A DNA stretch of 64,000 nucleotides from assembly GCA_036924285.1 (NCBI GenBank), contig JAYKYS010000004.1, positions 26,258,001-26,322,000 on the forward strand, read 5' to 3'. A model generated the notes under the pieces. The model was given only the letters and a program-made list of their open reading frames with translations, made no database searches and had not been told where the DNA came from. The stretch is from Asterella californica. Lineage: Eukaryota; Streptophyta; Marchantiopsida; Marchantiales; Aytoniaceae. Below, piece by piece: positions 39,701 through 49,952 of the stretch. A program made the position numbers and the translations under genes. Within the stretch, counting starts at the first letter, position 1. Each line of letters starts with the position of its first letter.

Positions 39701-39931
39701 GTGATCAAGCCATATATCGTTAAGAGGAGTGTGAGCAAGTCATATATCGTTAAGAGGAGTGTGATTAAGCTGAAGAAACCTACTTGGGGTGTGATCCAGC
39801 AAATTTCTGTCAAGGAGGCAGGTCCTGTGTACAGTAGTCTCGTTACATCCGTCAGGCGTATCTACACTTGCTGTGAAGCAGAATAGTGTGCGTCAGGCGT
39901 ATGTACACTTGTTGTGAAGCAGAATAGTGTG
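39701..39931 (+). repeat. two short tandem repeats
   Basis: A 30-base unit occurs at 39701-39730 and 39731-39760 (sharing CATATATCGTTAAGAGGAGT) with a partial third. A 41-base unit occurs at 39850-39890 and 39891-39931 (sharing GTGAAGCAGAATAGTGTG). The second lies in the arm of inverted repeat 3; the other arm appears to carry it only once near 57060-57100. Confidence 0.8.
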
Positions 39932-40122
39932 TGTCGGATCTGTAAGCATGTTCGCTTTGCACGTGAACGACTCGTGGAGGAAGTAGGAGGAGAGAGATAA
40001 CAAGTACCCTTCTCGCTAGTGAAGAAGTACGGGGACTGAGTGCGGGACAGAAAAGATCGGAGCGTGCGAGCATGAAACGAAGTCGCCAGAGTATAATGTC
40101 CCTTAATCTGATCATTTGAAAT

Positions 40123-42189
40123 GCAGAGGTCTTTATACCAGATGAAGGTTGAGTTCGCTCGAGTTGCATTCGTATTATCATCTTTTATCTGTGTATATTC
40201 ACCCCTCTTCCAAGTTCGGAAGAGGAGAAATATACAGTCTTTAATTTATGTCTTAATATTATACAGATATGTCGTATATTTTCAGCGTCTGTAGTTTATC
40301 TCTTAATATGTCTTTTTAGAAGAGTAAAGCTATAAATTAAAGTTGGAAAATTGAAAATGTTTTTGTTTTGGAAGACACATATCTTTGTACCAAATAAAGA
40401 TTGAGACAGCGAGAGTTGCTTATGGGTTTTCTGTCACTGCAGTGACCATATGTAATCAGGTGGACCAAATGGTTTTTAATTCAGTATCTTAAATTTAAAT
40501 AAATAAATTTAAATAATTTATATAAACCCAATGGTTTTTAGTTTTAATATTTTAAATTAATGAAGTAAACTTAAATATTTTTTCATTATTCAAAATATGT
40601 TTTCAAACCGACTCTTCTTACGGGGAGGTCCAGTCCTCCCCGTAAGTCCATGTTGCTAATGTATTTTTCACTTAATATTTTTGTAAGTAGTGGTCAATCA
40701 ACTGTTCATGGTTGTTTTGTGATTTGTTAAACGTTTGTATTTTTCTTCTTTAGCTAGAAGTGCACTTTGGATTATTTTGTGATTTGTTTAAACATTTATC
40801 TTTTTCTTCTGTAGCTAGAAGTGCACTTTGGATGCATATTCACTGAAGTGTTGAAACATTACTCTCCCACTATATATTAAAGTTAAATTGCTGTATTATT
40901 TATGTCCAAAGAAAATCGTGAGTTTTGTCCTAGACTTTCATCATCACCTCCATTGCACCTTAGCAGGTAAAAGGCAGCCTACAAACTTTCTTAAAATTTA
41001 AATACCACACACACAACAATTATCTTGAGGTATGTCAGTCTTTACATACAACAAAGTCATTCTTGTTTACAACAAAACTTCTGGGAAGCGCTCCCGGGTC
41101 CACATGCACACTATATTGTACATACATATAGAAGGTACACAATTGTCTATATATTGTTACAACATTACACAAGTACATAAGAAATTTACTTTGCAAGACC
41201 TTTGAGTTTGGGGTTCTACTTGGTCTTGCCATGACTTATTGGATTCACTTGACCAGACCTTTCCTGATGTGGTAGTCATCGTTCTGTGACCATCGAACGT
41301 GACAAGTGCCATGTAAGACTAAATATACATTAGCGCCTTTGAAATGTCTGCTTACAAGCTCGTGAGCAAGCTTCAATACGCTTCGAACGAGGAAACTCTA
41401 CAAAACGTCGTGGTAAAGTGCAAAACAGCAGTGGAGTAAGCGTATTTTTTACACTCACATTTTTCCGACCCTCGCATACGGCTCTCCGAGTGATTTTTGA
41501 GCTTATAGATTGGTTGGAAGCATGCAATATCTTGTGAGCATTGCTTTGGAGGCGGACGATGACGAACTTGATATCGTCCCAAGTCAACTACAGTTTAGGA
41601 GTATAGTGCAGAATACTCGTCCCGTGAATGAGAGAAATACATAGAATTTGCATGCATTCGATCGATGGAGAGTTGAGATGGAAGAGAATACTGCTGTCGG
41701 GTATGATTTACAACGTAGAACTCTGGAATAAATCCGGGAGGTTACCGGTCGATTTAAGCTTAGAGCTTTATTTCATGATTTCAAGAAATTCGAGTGGAGT
41801 GTATGATGTTGGTCGTGTTTTCCAGTGTGTAAAGTCAAAACTGCACTGCAGAGTCCAAGCATGTCGATATGAAATAACACGCAGATGTAAGAAGCGACCA
41901 GACGAAGAGTTCACTAACGGAGTTTGTTTACGCAAATCCAATCTCGGGAGTCTTTTCTGGAACCTTGAAATTTTAAACATTTTACATAGCGGTGGAATGT
42001 GAGACGTACATCAATTCAGAGAGATGATGATCATAGCGATGTTACACAAAGTTCTATTGTTCATCCATTGAGAGTTAATACGAGTGGTGATAATTTTCAG
42101 AACCAAAATGGACGTGAGTACTACTGAGAAATTACTCCAAGCTATCCTTTACCTCTCACAAATGTTCTATTCGTCTTTCAACCCTCAAC
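40123..42189. other. unassigned AT-rich DNA between inverted repeat 3 and the transposon nest
   Basis: No gene is recognised. It contains perfect hairpins at 40204-40225 (8-base arms) and 40617-40646 (12-base arms, CTTACGGGGAGG), and a local duplication near 40730-40835 sharing TAGCTAGAAGTGCACTTTGGAT. A 124-codon frame at 41628-42002 has no motif I know. Confidence 0.5.
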
Positions 42190-42740
42190 TTCCATCCTCT
42201 TTTTGTGTAGAATTCACATGCTCCTCGGTTAGCCCAGGTGTTCTTCCTCCCTTCTGGGCGATGGTTGCTTGGCCCTTCGGTCTTTCTCTTGTAAGAGCAT
42301 GATAAATGCCTCGGCACTGTAAACAGACACCGTAACCAGTAGCCTTCTTGGTGTGTGGGTGAGAAAAGACGGTAAATGGAAACCAAACAGACACGGTAAC
42401 CAGTAGCCTTCTTGGTGTGTGGGTGAGAAAAGACGGTAAATGGCAGGTTTCCATTGTAAATTTATATCGAGTTACGGTAACCAGTCGCTTTTTGGTGTGA
42501 TGAGTGAGAAAAGACGATAAATGGCAAGTTTTCACTGTAAATTTATCTCGAGTCCCGTCCCGATAAACGCCCACGCTAAACTTGAAATGCATGATAGATA
42601 TTCTCTCGAACGTTTTGGTTTCAAGGAGACTGGAAACTGGTACTTCCCGAGCCATTTCCCGTGTTCGGGTGGAGCTTCCTAATGCTTGATGGGTTCTTTC
42701 CATCCGTTGACTAATCATTGCGTCGCATGTTTATATGTAT
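42190..42740 (+). mobile_element. 3' end remnant of the R2-like LINE with an internal tandem repeat
   Basis: Bases near 42232-42300 and 42660-42735 match the 3' tail of the full element (GGTTGCTTGGCCCTTCGG, then GCTTGATGGGTTCTTTCCATCCG and TCATTGCGTCGC). In between, 42321-42555 holds three tandem copies of a 60-95-base unit with GTAACCAGTAGCCTTCTTGG and GTGAGAAAAGACGGTAAATGG. The fragment ends in an A-rich tract, as expected for LINE 3' ends. Confidence 0.7.
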
Positions 42741-43067
42741 AAAAAAATAAAAGACTTATCCCTTTTGTTTTGAGGTCAAGAAACTAAGCGGTTTCCGGCG
42801 CTATGATTTAAGTTGTCCCTTACTGACATCAGAGACCTTCTCATTGTTGTACAAGAGCCTCTATATACTAGATATCAATTTCGGCAAGGCCAATTCACTT
42901 GGTCTACACTGGATCGTATTTACCTATCTTTTGATCCTCTCTCTCCATTTCAACCTGCGTCTCTTACCCATTGCCAAGAAGCTGTACTATCAAACAATTT
43001 CCCGATCCTAGCACATATAGCCCTTCCTTCTTAGAGCTCCGTCCTCGCACATCAAACCACGTCCTGT

Positions 43068-43095
43068 ATATCAAGTGTGGGTCCACACTTGATAT
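43068..43095. repeat. perfect hairpin, 13-base arms, 2-base GT loop
   Basis: ATATCAAGTGTGG at 43068-43080 is the exact reverse complement of 43083-43095. The geometry is the same as that of the hairpin at 63362-63389. Confidence 0.9.
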
Positions 43096-43651
43096 CTTCG
43101 CTACAGTTTAAACAAACAACTAAGCAGTCTTTGGCAGCAAACCGTACATCTACAACACAAGCCCTTTCCCTTCCACATGACTTACGTTCAAGGCTGGAAC
43201 ATGATATGGGTTAGTATACAGACGATGCAGAAACGAGAGAACAGACAGCTACGGTCGCTCGACCTTCTGGTCTTTTTACATGGGCTTCCGGACAAATCTC
43301 CTGACCAGCTACTTCAACTCATGAATCTTATTGGACATAAGCCGCGACTGGACGCGATTAAGACCCACAAACTACGGCTTACTACTTCTGAAGACACCGT
43401 CAACGGCTCGTTCGATCGTCTTTGACGGTCTCGAAGCGGTCAATTGCTAACAACCATAGTAGATATTCTGCAGGAAGTGGGCTCTGTAATTTTACGGGTA
43501 TATAGTCGGACGACACGGACAGACGAGAACGAAAAAGACAAGGATCTACTACTTGGTCAACTGACCGCATTTGTTACGCCAGAGTATGCGACCTTACTTA
43601 GCAAACTTCCTACAACGAGCGAAATAGGGGATACACTGTACTCCACGGACC

Positions 43652-43659
43652 GTGATCGG
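43652..43659 (+). repeat. target site duplication, left
   Basis: GTGATCGG directly precedes the terminal inverted repeat and occurs again at 49953-49960 directly after the other end. Eight bases by strict symmetry, nine (CGTGATCGG) if one TIR base is not counted; both fit the MULE family. Confidence 0.9.
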
Positions 43660-43783
43660 GAACCCTACAGCAGTGTCACGGTTTCTCTAATCAATTCGCT
43701 TAAACTCGTGTGAGAGTTAAGACGATTTAGAGCGAACTGTACAGTCACCGCGATGCCGTTTCTGTCCGTTGACTGCGAGAATC
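43660..43783 (+). repeat. MULE terminal inverted repeat, left
   Basis: Starts GAACCCTACAGCAGTGTCAC. Its first 85 bases are identical to the reverse complement of the right end; the remaining 39 differ at about two positions. Confidence 0.95.
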
Positions 43784-43954
43784 CCCACCGCGACCACGAC
43801 GATTTAAGTGAACTATACAGTCACCGCGATGTGAGATTCGAGCCGTTGACTGCGAGAATCCTCACCGGCGTGCGTGACGAAGCTCGACGACGCAGTACCC
43901 CACCCGCAGTATTTCGCTCGCAGTTCGCAGTACCCCACCCGCTCAAATGTTCAA

Positions 43955-44095
43955 ATGTTCGAACGGATTAGCTCGTTAGCTCGTTAGCTCGCCGCTCGTT
44001 CGTGAAAGCAGCTCGTTAGCTCGTTAGCGGGCTCGTTCGCTCGTTCGCTCATTAGCTCGTTAGCGGGCTCGCTCGCTCATTAGCTTAGCTCATTG
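43955..44095 (+). repeat. MULE sub-terminal array of GCTCGTTA units, left
   Basis: The motif GCTCGTTAGCTCGTTAGC and variants (GCTCGTTC, GCTCATTA) repeat more than ten times. The start, with ACCCCACCCGCTCAAATG, is matched in inverted form near 48600-48640. Sub-terminal arrays are typical transposase-binding regions. Confidence 0.8.
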
Positions 44096-44223
44096 AACTA
44101 TCAATTCGATGCGAAGCGAAGAAAGTCTGTAGTCTGTAGGGGTTTAGGTACAGGATGAGGAGTGGTGCAAGGGGATGAGCTCGTGATGAGAGGTCTGACG
44201 CGGAATTGCGAGAGAATTGCACG

Positions 44224-44901
44224 ATGACCCTTCAAGCTGCGATCGATTGGCTAGAGAGCGGAACTCACAGCAGAGCTTATAGATTAAGAGTCCAAGTTGC
44301 ACGATACGACAGTGATGGGTTCCGCACGTATAATGGGTGTTTTACCTGCTGTAAAAAACTCGAGGTTGCGCTTGATTATTGCTCCAAGTGCAAACGCATC
44401 AGTCATTGTATGAAACGTTGTTTCAGGTTGCAGGTACTACTGACGGACGAGTCAACGGAAGCATGGGCTGTGGCATGGAACGCTGCAAGAGATTTCATCG
44501 GACTAACAGCGGACGAGTTCAGTGTTTTAGAGTTGAAGCAAGAGGACTCTGCGGTCTTGGATAAAATAGTGGGACCTTTCTGGATGGTGAAGCTAACTGC
44601 TGTGTACAACAAGACACGTGAGTCGCGCTATCTCCGAATTGAACGTGCATATCCATGTGCACAACGAGAATTTGTCTCATCACTAAGTTCGACTTCTACT
44701 ACTGCGGAGCATGGTGTAGACGAGGGTTTAGAGGGTCGACGGGACACTGTACCTTCGTCACAGTTGTGCTCGAGTCGTTCAGAGAGCTTAAAATCGAAGA
44801 AAAATTCCCATGATTTTTATCACGGTTATTTCTTAGGATCATTGAGTACTATAATTTTCTGTATTGTATTAGGTATCGTTGTATTGCTTATAAGGTATTG
44901 A
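44224..44901 (+). CDS. RPA1 C-terminal OB-fold-like protein with C-terminal membrane segment, inside the MULE
   Basis: The open frame gives 225 residues from ATG 44224. The protein contains a zinc-ribbon pattern, CFTC and CSKC about 14 residues apart, set in an OB-fold region that reads like the RPA1 DBD-C domain: YNGCFTCCKKLE, then RLQVLLTDESTEAWAVAWN, FIGLTADEFSVLEL and a final strand segment ending RIERAYP. That domain binds single-stranded DNA in replication and repair. A low-complexity serine-rich linker (about residues 150-195) leads to a hydrophobic stretch with SLSTIIFCIVLGIVVLLI at the very end, which looks like a tail anchor. The frame is convergent with the transposase. It may be a captured host gene or a true element gene. 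The start is uncertain because no upstream exon could be assigned. Confidence 0.65.
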   Translation: MTLQAAIDWLESGTHSRAYRLRVQVARYDSDGFRTYNGCFTCCKKLEVALDYCSKCKRISHCMKRCFRLQVLLTDESTEAWAVAWNAARDFIGLTADEFSVLELKQEDSAVLDKIVGPFWMVKLTAVYNKTRESRYLRIERAYPCAQREFVSSLSSTSTTAEHGVDEGLEGRRDTVPSSQLCSSRSESLKSKKNSHDFYHGYFLGSLSTIIFCIVLGIVVLLIRY

Positions 44902-46301
44902 TGCGAAAGCCTTTATAATTCGGGAGGGTTTACCCGAGTTATTTACAGAGTGGATGGATTTTCCCCTGTCTTCACCCTGTCACGCAAGTAGTACAGCAAT
45001 TCGTTTTCAATTCTGTTTTGGTTTGGTATGAGAATCGGCTAATGCATCTGCTGATTACCAGGTTATCGATAAGTCAGTCGAAAGGCTGTGAATGATTAAC
45101 GTAACGTTGAGCAGTAACGTCAATGCTGAGAATGCTATATGAGCGTTATGCTGTGTATGCTATCGAGATATAGTCGATATAGTCGATATAGTGTTGTTAC
45201 TGATATTCCTTCACGTAACATCAAAGTATCATCCTGCGGCTTTGCTGAGATCAAATCAGATGAAGTTAAAGCTTGGCTTCAATGCACTTCAGTTTCACTG
45301 CTAGCAGTTCGCTCATAATTTAACTCACTTGTGTAACTCCAGAGGGTGGATGGAAATTATCTTTGTCTGACTGTTTTGCTTTGTTTCCACAATCAAGACA
45401 TTTGAAAAGATTTCATTGAAGTTCGAGTGAATTGGCTCAGTTCCCTTAACGAGTAAGTTGTCATCGGCCCTCAGATCACGGCAGCATCAGGACTCATGTA
45501 TCGCTCTTAGTTCAGTCTGTGCAGTTGAGGTATATTGAGTCACTGCAGATTACACAGTTTTCGCGCAACGGGGTAAATAGGTAGTGTCAACATGTTACAG
45601 ATCTGTCCTTAGATAGACTCATAATTTGTTCCCACTTCCAACCTTCACGAAGTCTCCTCATCGTGTACACAAATTTCACAGCCACGCATATCTTCAGATA
45701 TCATGACCAAGTCCAGACCTGTGAGGCCAGAGATAAGACGTACATTCCAGCTTCCTTCACTGATGACAAGGGAGAATCTACACCCAAGAAAAGCCGAAGG
45801 ATCTGTTATCCATCTATTTTCAAGCGAAGTGGAGGGCTTACTCAAAGCATAGTTGAATGTAGCTGTGGGTCAGCTGGACTTATTTAGGATAGGATCAATT
45901 CCATTGTTATTCTTATTCTCAAGTCATATACCCCTTCGGTGTCATAATCGGCAACAATCGCGCCAGTCAAATCAGCAGTATCATGAACATATGGGAACCC
46001 TACAGCTGTGTTTTCTGCTCGCAACATTTTTGTTTCTTAACGTTGTTAGGAGTGGCACTCCTAGATCACGCTGATAAAGAAGACGTGCTGGGGTAGGAGG
46101 AGCAAATTTTGCTGCCCTGGGAGAATATGAGGCTCTTTGATCTTCACGAACGGGATGATAGTGTCTTGTTTTAGCATTGTCATTTCGTAATATTTCGTAA
46201 GTGCTGTTTGCAGACCTCGTCCCATATTTAAGTCGTCTGCAAAGGATTCATCTCCCCGATCATCTGGAATTGCGATTCAGAGAGGTAGGTAGAAAGCGTT
46301 G

Positions 46302-46345
46302 CTTCTACCATGGATTCTGACTTAGAGACGTTCAGTCATAATCCT
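46302..46345 (-). other. short fragment resembling 25S/28S rRNA, antisense, within the MULE
   Basis: Read on the minus strand it gives GGATTATGACTGAACGTCTC followed by TAAGTCAGAATCCATG, which matches from memory the conserved 3' part of large-subunit rRNA (GCCTC in the standard sequence, GTCTC here). Only about 45 bases match, so it is an inserted scrap and not an rRNA gene. Confidence 0.65.
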
Positions 46346-46607
46346 CTGCGTTGGAAACATAAGTGGCACCCCCTTGAGAGTTGAACTCAAGCAGACCAAT
46401 ATGGTATGGACTGTCGGGGTTATCTGAACAAAAAGCGACAATTTAAACGGAAGAGCAAGCTTGACTGACCTCATCGATTTATATACGATATCAAGCAATA
46501 GTCTAATTACTATATCGATTACACCTGCTCAAGAAACGACTGTAGCAGACGACCTGTTGAATTATAGCAGGACTATAAATTGAATAACAGCTATTTATAC
46601 AAAATCA

Positions 46608-48508
46608 TTAGCGTACAATAATATACAAGTGGAGGTAAGAGCATACACAGAAACCATCGCAGATCAGACCGACTAGACTCTCTGCGATTACCAATGTCAA
46701 ACGGTCTAGACGAGGCCTATTTAATGCGTATTTATAATCATGTTTAAGCTTTCTCCAGTGACTCTCAACTATGTTAGTAGTTCTCGACAAGCTAAGAATC
46801 GGTTTAGATGAGCGACTAAACAGCTGAAACTTAGCCGGACGATACCATTCTCTCCACAAGTACCCCCACAAGAGTGGCAGGTTGTGAGTTCTACAAAGCG
46901 AGTACATCTCAAGCACGGCCTTCGAATGAAGAACTTCAGAGGATTCAAACTCACGTGCAGAATTCGGAATGAGAATATGCAAGTTATAATGCTGAGTTAG
47001 CAAGGTCAGTATCTCCTTTCTAATAAGGATCGAAGGTGAGATATTGTTACCCTGCGTAGAACGAGAACCCTGCGTAGAACCCTACGTACAACTTGAACCC
47101 CACTCTGGATCTATGAAAGGAAAAAGGTTATTTGCCTCGATACTAGCATAAGAACTAGTGGCCCTTCCTTAAGCTCATACACTTAACCTCAACAGCAGTC
47201 TGTGCATGCTTCATGCATAGTTGAACATACATAGGAACAAATGCAGCTTGCAAAGCACTTATTTGCCCACTGTCCTTATCAGTGAGCGCGAAGACAGGCT
47301 TTAGACCTCGGTTTCGGAGCGCAACAAACCAAGCAGTCAACACACCCTTCCGATGTTGTTCAATCTCTAAACCACTGCCCTTCTTATCTTCGCCTACCCT
47401 CAGATAAAAAAGATACGACAGTGGAACACCAAAACCTCCAAAGTTGGCAGCCACGACAAACAACTCGAACCGCATAGAATTGGTCTTAAACGTGGAGTCT
47501 GCTACTATCTCTACGACTGAGCTAACACGCTCAAAAAAAGGGGTGCAAAAACCGAATGCCATGAAGTTTCTGTGTTTTCATATAGAACTTGAGAAATTTT
47601 TCTGTCAGCGAAGGTTGAGCTCCTTATCAACAAAGACGCGCTCCTCACTTGATCATCGATATCTCGTAAGTACTATCTCGACATGATCTCGCTTATCCAA
47701 AAGTTTACTTGGACCCTGGTGATGCTCAAAGGACTAATCATACCTCTATCGCAAAGCATTCGATATACCTCAGGCTTCCGGACGTTCATGTTGGCAATCC
47801 CCTCTAAAAACGTAATAGTCTCACCTGGGAAAATGTTCGATTTATACGTAGGTTTCTCGTGCACCAGCAGATGTTGACAAGTTACTATAACAACTTTCGC
47901 AACCGTGTCAACTGTGATGCGGACATTCCCCTCACATTCAAACCGATTTATCTTACGTTTCTTTTCCTGCACTCGCTGATTTTCTACTGGTACTTCATGC
48001 TGCGAGTAAGTAATTCTATCGCTCCGTGATGCACACCAACGCGTTGTTCTGAACAACGAGGTCTGCTTCATTGAAACTCGTGGATTTCTTATATCTCAGT
48101 AATACCCACTGGCCAACTCCAACTCTGGGATCACATACTGCTTCAACCAGCACGATAACGCAGAAGCAGCATTATGTGGGTTCCAACTCGTGAATTCTCC
48201 AGTCATACTATCGTCCGTCAGAGAAACGGTCAAGCGAAGAAGATAACTGAGTCCTCGATGTCCTCACCCGCGAAAAGCTCTCTCAGTACATCGACAAGAT
48301 CTGTGTACTGACACTCGACAGACACCAAGAAACTTGCATATTCATCATCATCCGGTTCTGCACTACCAGACGTACCTTCGGCTCTTCTATAACAGTCGTT
48401 ACAAGTTTTGAATATATTCAAGTCTAGAAGGTTGTGCCCTTTTCGAGCACGAGTAAATGCGGATAGAACGAGCTCTCGAGAACATCGGTAACAACTCTGA
48501 TAATCCAT
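46608..48508 (-). pseudogene. MULE transposase, decayed
   Basis: Catalyses cut-and-paste transposition through a DDE core. Pieces in order on the minus strand: an N-terminal C-x2-C zinc motif region at 48508-48230 (YRCSREL ... CNDC); 48071-47673 with INRFECEGNVRI and QVNFWISEIMS; 47562-47155 with the first catalytic aspartate in VADSTFKTN, the second in ALTDKDSGQISA and then QLCMKHAQ; 47003-46608 with TTNIVESHWRKLKHDY. A TAG stops the frame after IMSR near 47680, though the same frame continues with related sequence to about 47545, where a frameshift at a T-run joins it to the catalytic frame. The element therefore probably cannot make its own transposase unless a splicing path exists that I missed. 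Confidence 0.8.
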
Positions 48509-48534
48509 TACAGCAGGACCAGCAGACTAGGTTT

Positions 48535-48650
48535 TTCGTTCAGCGAGCCCGCTAACGAGCTAACGAGCGAACGAGCTAACGAGCTAATCCGTTTTAACAT
48601 TTCCTCATTTGAGCGGGTGGGGTACTGCGAACTATCATTTAGGGACCCTC
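48535..48650 (-). repeat. MULE sub-terminal array, right
   Basis: Inverted counterpart of 43955-44095: GAGCTAACGAGCTAAC-type units followed by CATTTGAGCGGGTGGGGTACTGCG. It lies about 1.3 kb from the right end, so the right flank is much longer than the left. Confidence 0.75.
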
Positions 48651-49029
48651 AAACGGTATTCATTTCGCTCAGGAAAAGCTAGAATAACAAGTCACGAGCA
48701 AACGGTATTCATTCGCAACAGGAAAGATAGAGTAACAGTACCGCTGATCGTCGAGAACCCGCTGATCGTCCTCCTGCCGCCCTCTCTTGCTGATCGTTGT
48801 CTCTCGCTCTCGCTCTCGCAGTTTGAACACAAAGGCACGAACGGGCTCAGCTTCTCACATTGTTTACGTTCACAACGAATGAACCGCGTCGAAATTCAAA
48901 AACCACCAGTTGCGGTGAACGCAACGCACGCTTACTCGCGGTGAACCTAAACACGACAAGATTGCTCCGTTCCTAACACAGAACAGACATGCTCACGGAA
49001 AGCACGGAAGAGATGAGCGATGAGCGAGC

Positions 49030-49254
49030 GGAATGAAATGAAAGACGAGCGAGCGGAGTCAATAACATCAAGACCTGATTTGGCACAGGACGGAACAGAC
49101 GAGCGGAATGAAATGAAAGACGAGTGAGCGGATTCAATAACATCAAGACCTAATTCGACACAGCACGGAACAGACGAGCGGAATGAAATGAAAGACGAGC
49201 GAGCGCATTCAATAACATCAAGACCTAATTCGGCACAGCACGGAACAGACGAGC
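49030..49254 (+). repeat. three tandem 75-base units in the right part of the MULE
   Basis: Units 49030-49104, 49105-49179 and 49180-49254 each start GGAATGAAATGAAAGACGAG and end CGGAACAGACGAGC, with a few substitutions. Confidence 0.9.
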
Positions 49255-49828
49255 AAGTGAGCGAAAACTAGAACAGACGAGCGGATTCAAATCAGCATCG
49301 ACCGTCAAGACGTTCGATCAGACGGAACAGACGAACAATTCACGAGCGGATTCAAGTCATCGACGAGTGAGCCTTATTAAAGCACGGAACAGCCTCGTGA
49401 GACCTAAATTGGAACCTAAATTGAAGCACGAGATCACGATAATCGCAACGCGTGAACGAGCGAACGATAATCAACATCAGATCGAGCTCACGATAGATAA
49501 TCGCAACGCGTGAACGAGCGAACGACGATGAACGTAAACGAGTGAACGACGAGCGAATGTGAACGAAACAACCCGCAATGCGCAAAGGTGACAGACGAGC
49601 AAGTGAGCGGCAAACGGGCTACTGACGGACGAACGAGTGAGTGGCAAACGGACGGACGAACGAACAAACGGGGAGCGGGCTACTGGCACAGCAGCGCACA
49701 GCACAGCATCAACACGGTGACCCCTTACCCGGTACGCGGTAACGGACAGAACGCGGTACGCAGTCAACGGACAGAAACGGCCGCGGTCGCGGTGGGGTCG
49801 CGGTTCGTCGTCGCGGTCGCGGTGGGGA

Positions 49829-49952
49829 GATTCTCGCAGTCAACGGACAGAAACGACATCGCGGTGGCTGTACAGTTCGCTCTAAATCGTCTTAACTCTC
49901 ACACGAGTTTAAGCGAATTGATTAGAGAAACCGTGACACTGCTGTAGGGTTC
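49829..49952 (-). repeat. MULE terminal inverted repeat, right
   Basis: Reverse complement of 43660-43783, ending ACTGCTGTAGGGTTC, followed directly by the target duplication GTGATCGG at 49953-49960. Confidence 0.95.

Larger units (their letters stand above)
34714..40122 (+). repeat. long inverted repeat 3, left arm
   Basis: Matches the reverse complement of 56862-62503. Homology begins at GGTCAGAAAAGGCAACGCA near 34714 and ends at GATCATTTGAA near 40122. It covers the region upstream of CPN60B, the gene, its 3' flank and neighbouring DNA. Large internal differences are the loss of several CPN60B exons and an unrelated block at about 37017-38189 carrying the S10 exon. Confidence 0.9.
42795..43659 (+). 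mobile_element. LINE relic, left half (endonuclease end and pre-RT region), interrupted by the MULE
   Basis: Near 42880-42930 the frame reads FTWSTLDRIYL, typical of the end of the APE endonuclease of plant LINEs. Further on, SQ/LLGQLTAF and SEIGDTLYSTDRDR lead up to the transposon border. On the far side of the MULE, from 49961, the same frame continues with APGIDRMSVAILQDLW, the usual start of the reverse transcriptase region. Stops elsewhere show that the LINE was already decayed or has decayed since. Confidence 0.75.
43660..49952 (-). mobile_element. MULE (Mutator-like) DNA transposon, 6,293 bases
   Basis: The element is bounded by 124-base terminal inverted repeats and an 8-9-base target duplication and sits inside a LINE whose reading frame becomes continuous if it is removed. 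It carries a decayed MULE transposase on the minus strand (46608-48508) and a separate open frame on the plus strand (44224-44901) resembling the RPA1 C-terminal domain. The sub-terminal regions contain GAGCTAAC/GTTAGCTC arrays in opposite orientation at the two ends and a 75-base tandem repeat. The interior from 44902 to 46300 holds no gene I recognise. The first 85 bases of the two TIRs are identical, so the insertion seems fairly recent. Confidence 0.92.

Noticed and set aside
39701..39931. CRISPR-like array
   Set aside because: Only two units each with no unique spacers, in a plant nuclear setting; they are simple tandem duplications.
34714..40122. Left CPN60B copy as a second functional chaperonin gene
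   Set aside because: Exons 4, 6, 11 and 12 are missing, almost all of exon 7 is lost, and exons 5, 9 and 10 are damaged.
46302..46345. Functional rRNA gene
   Set aside because: Only about 45 bases match, with no neighbouring rDNA.
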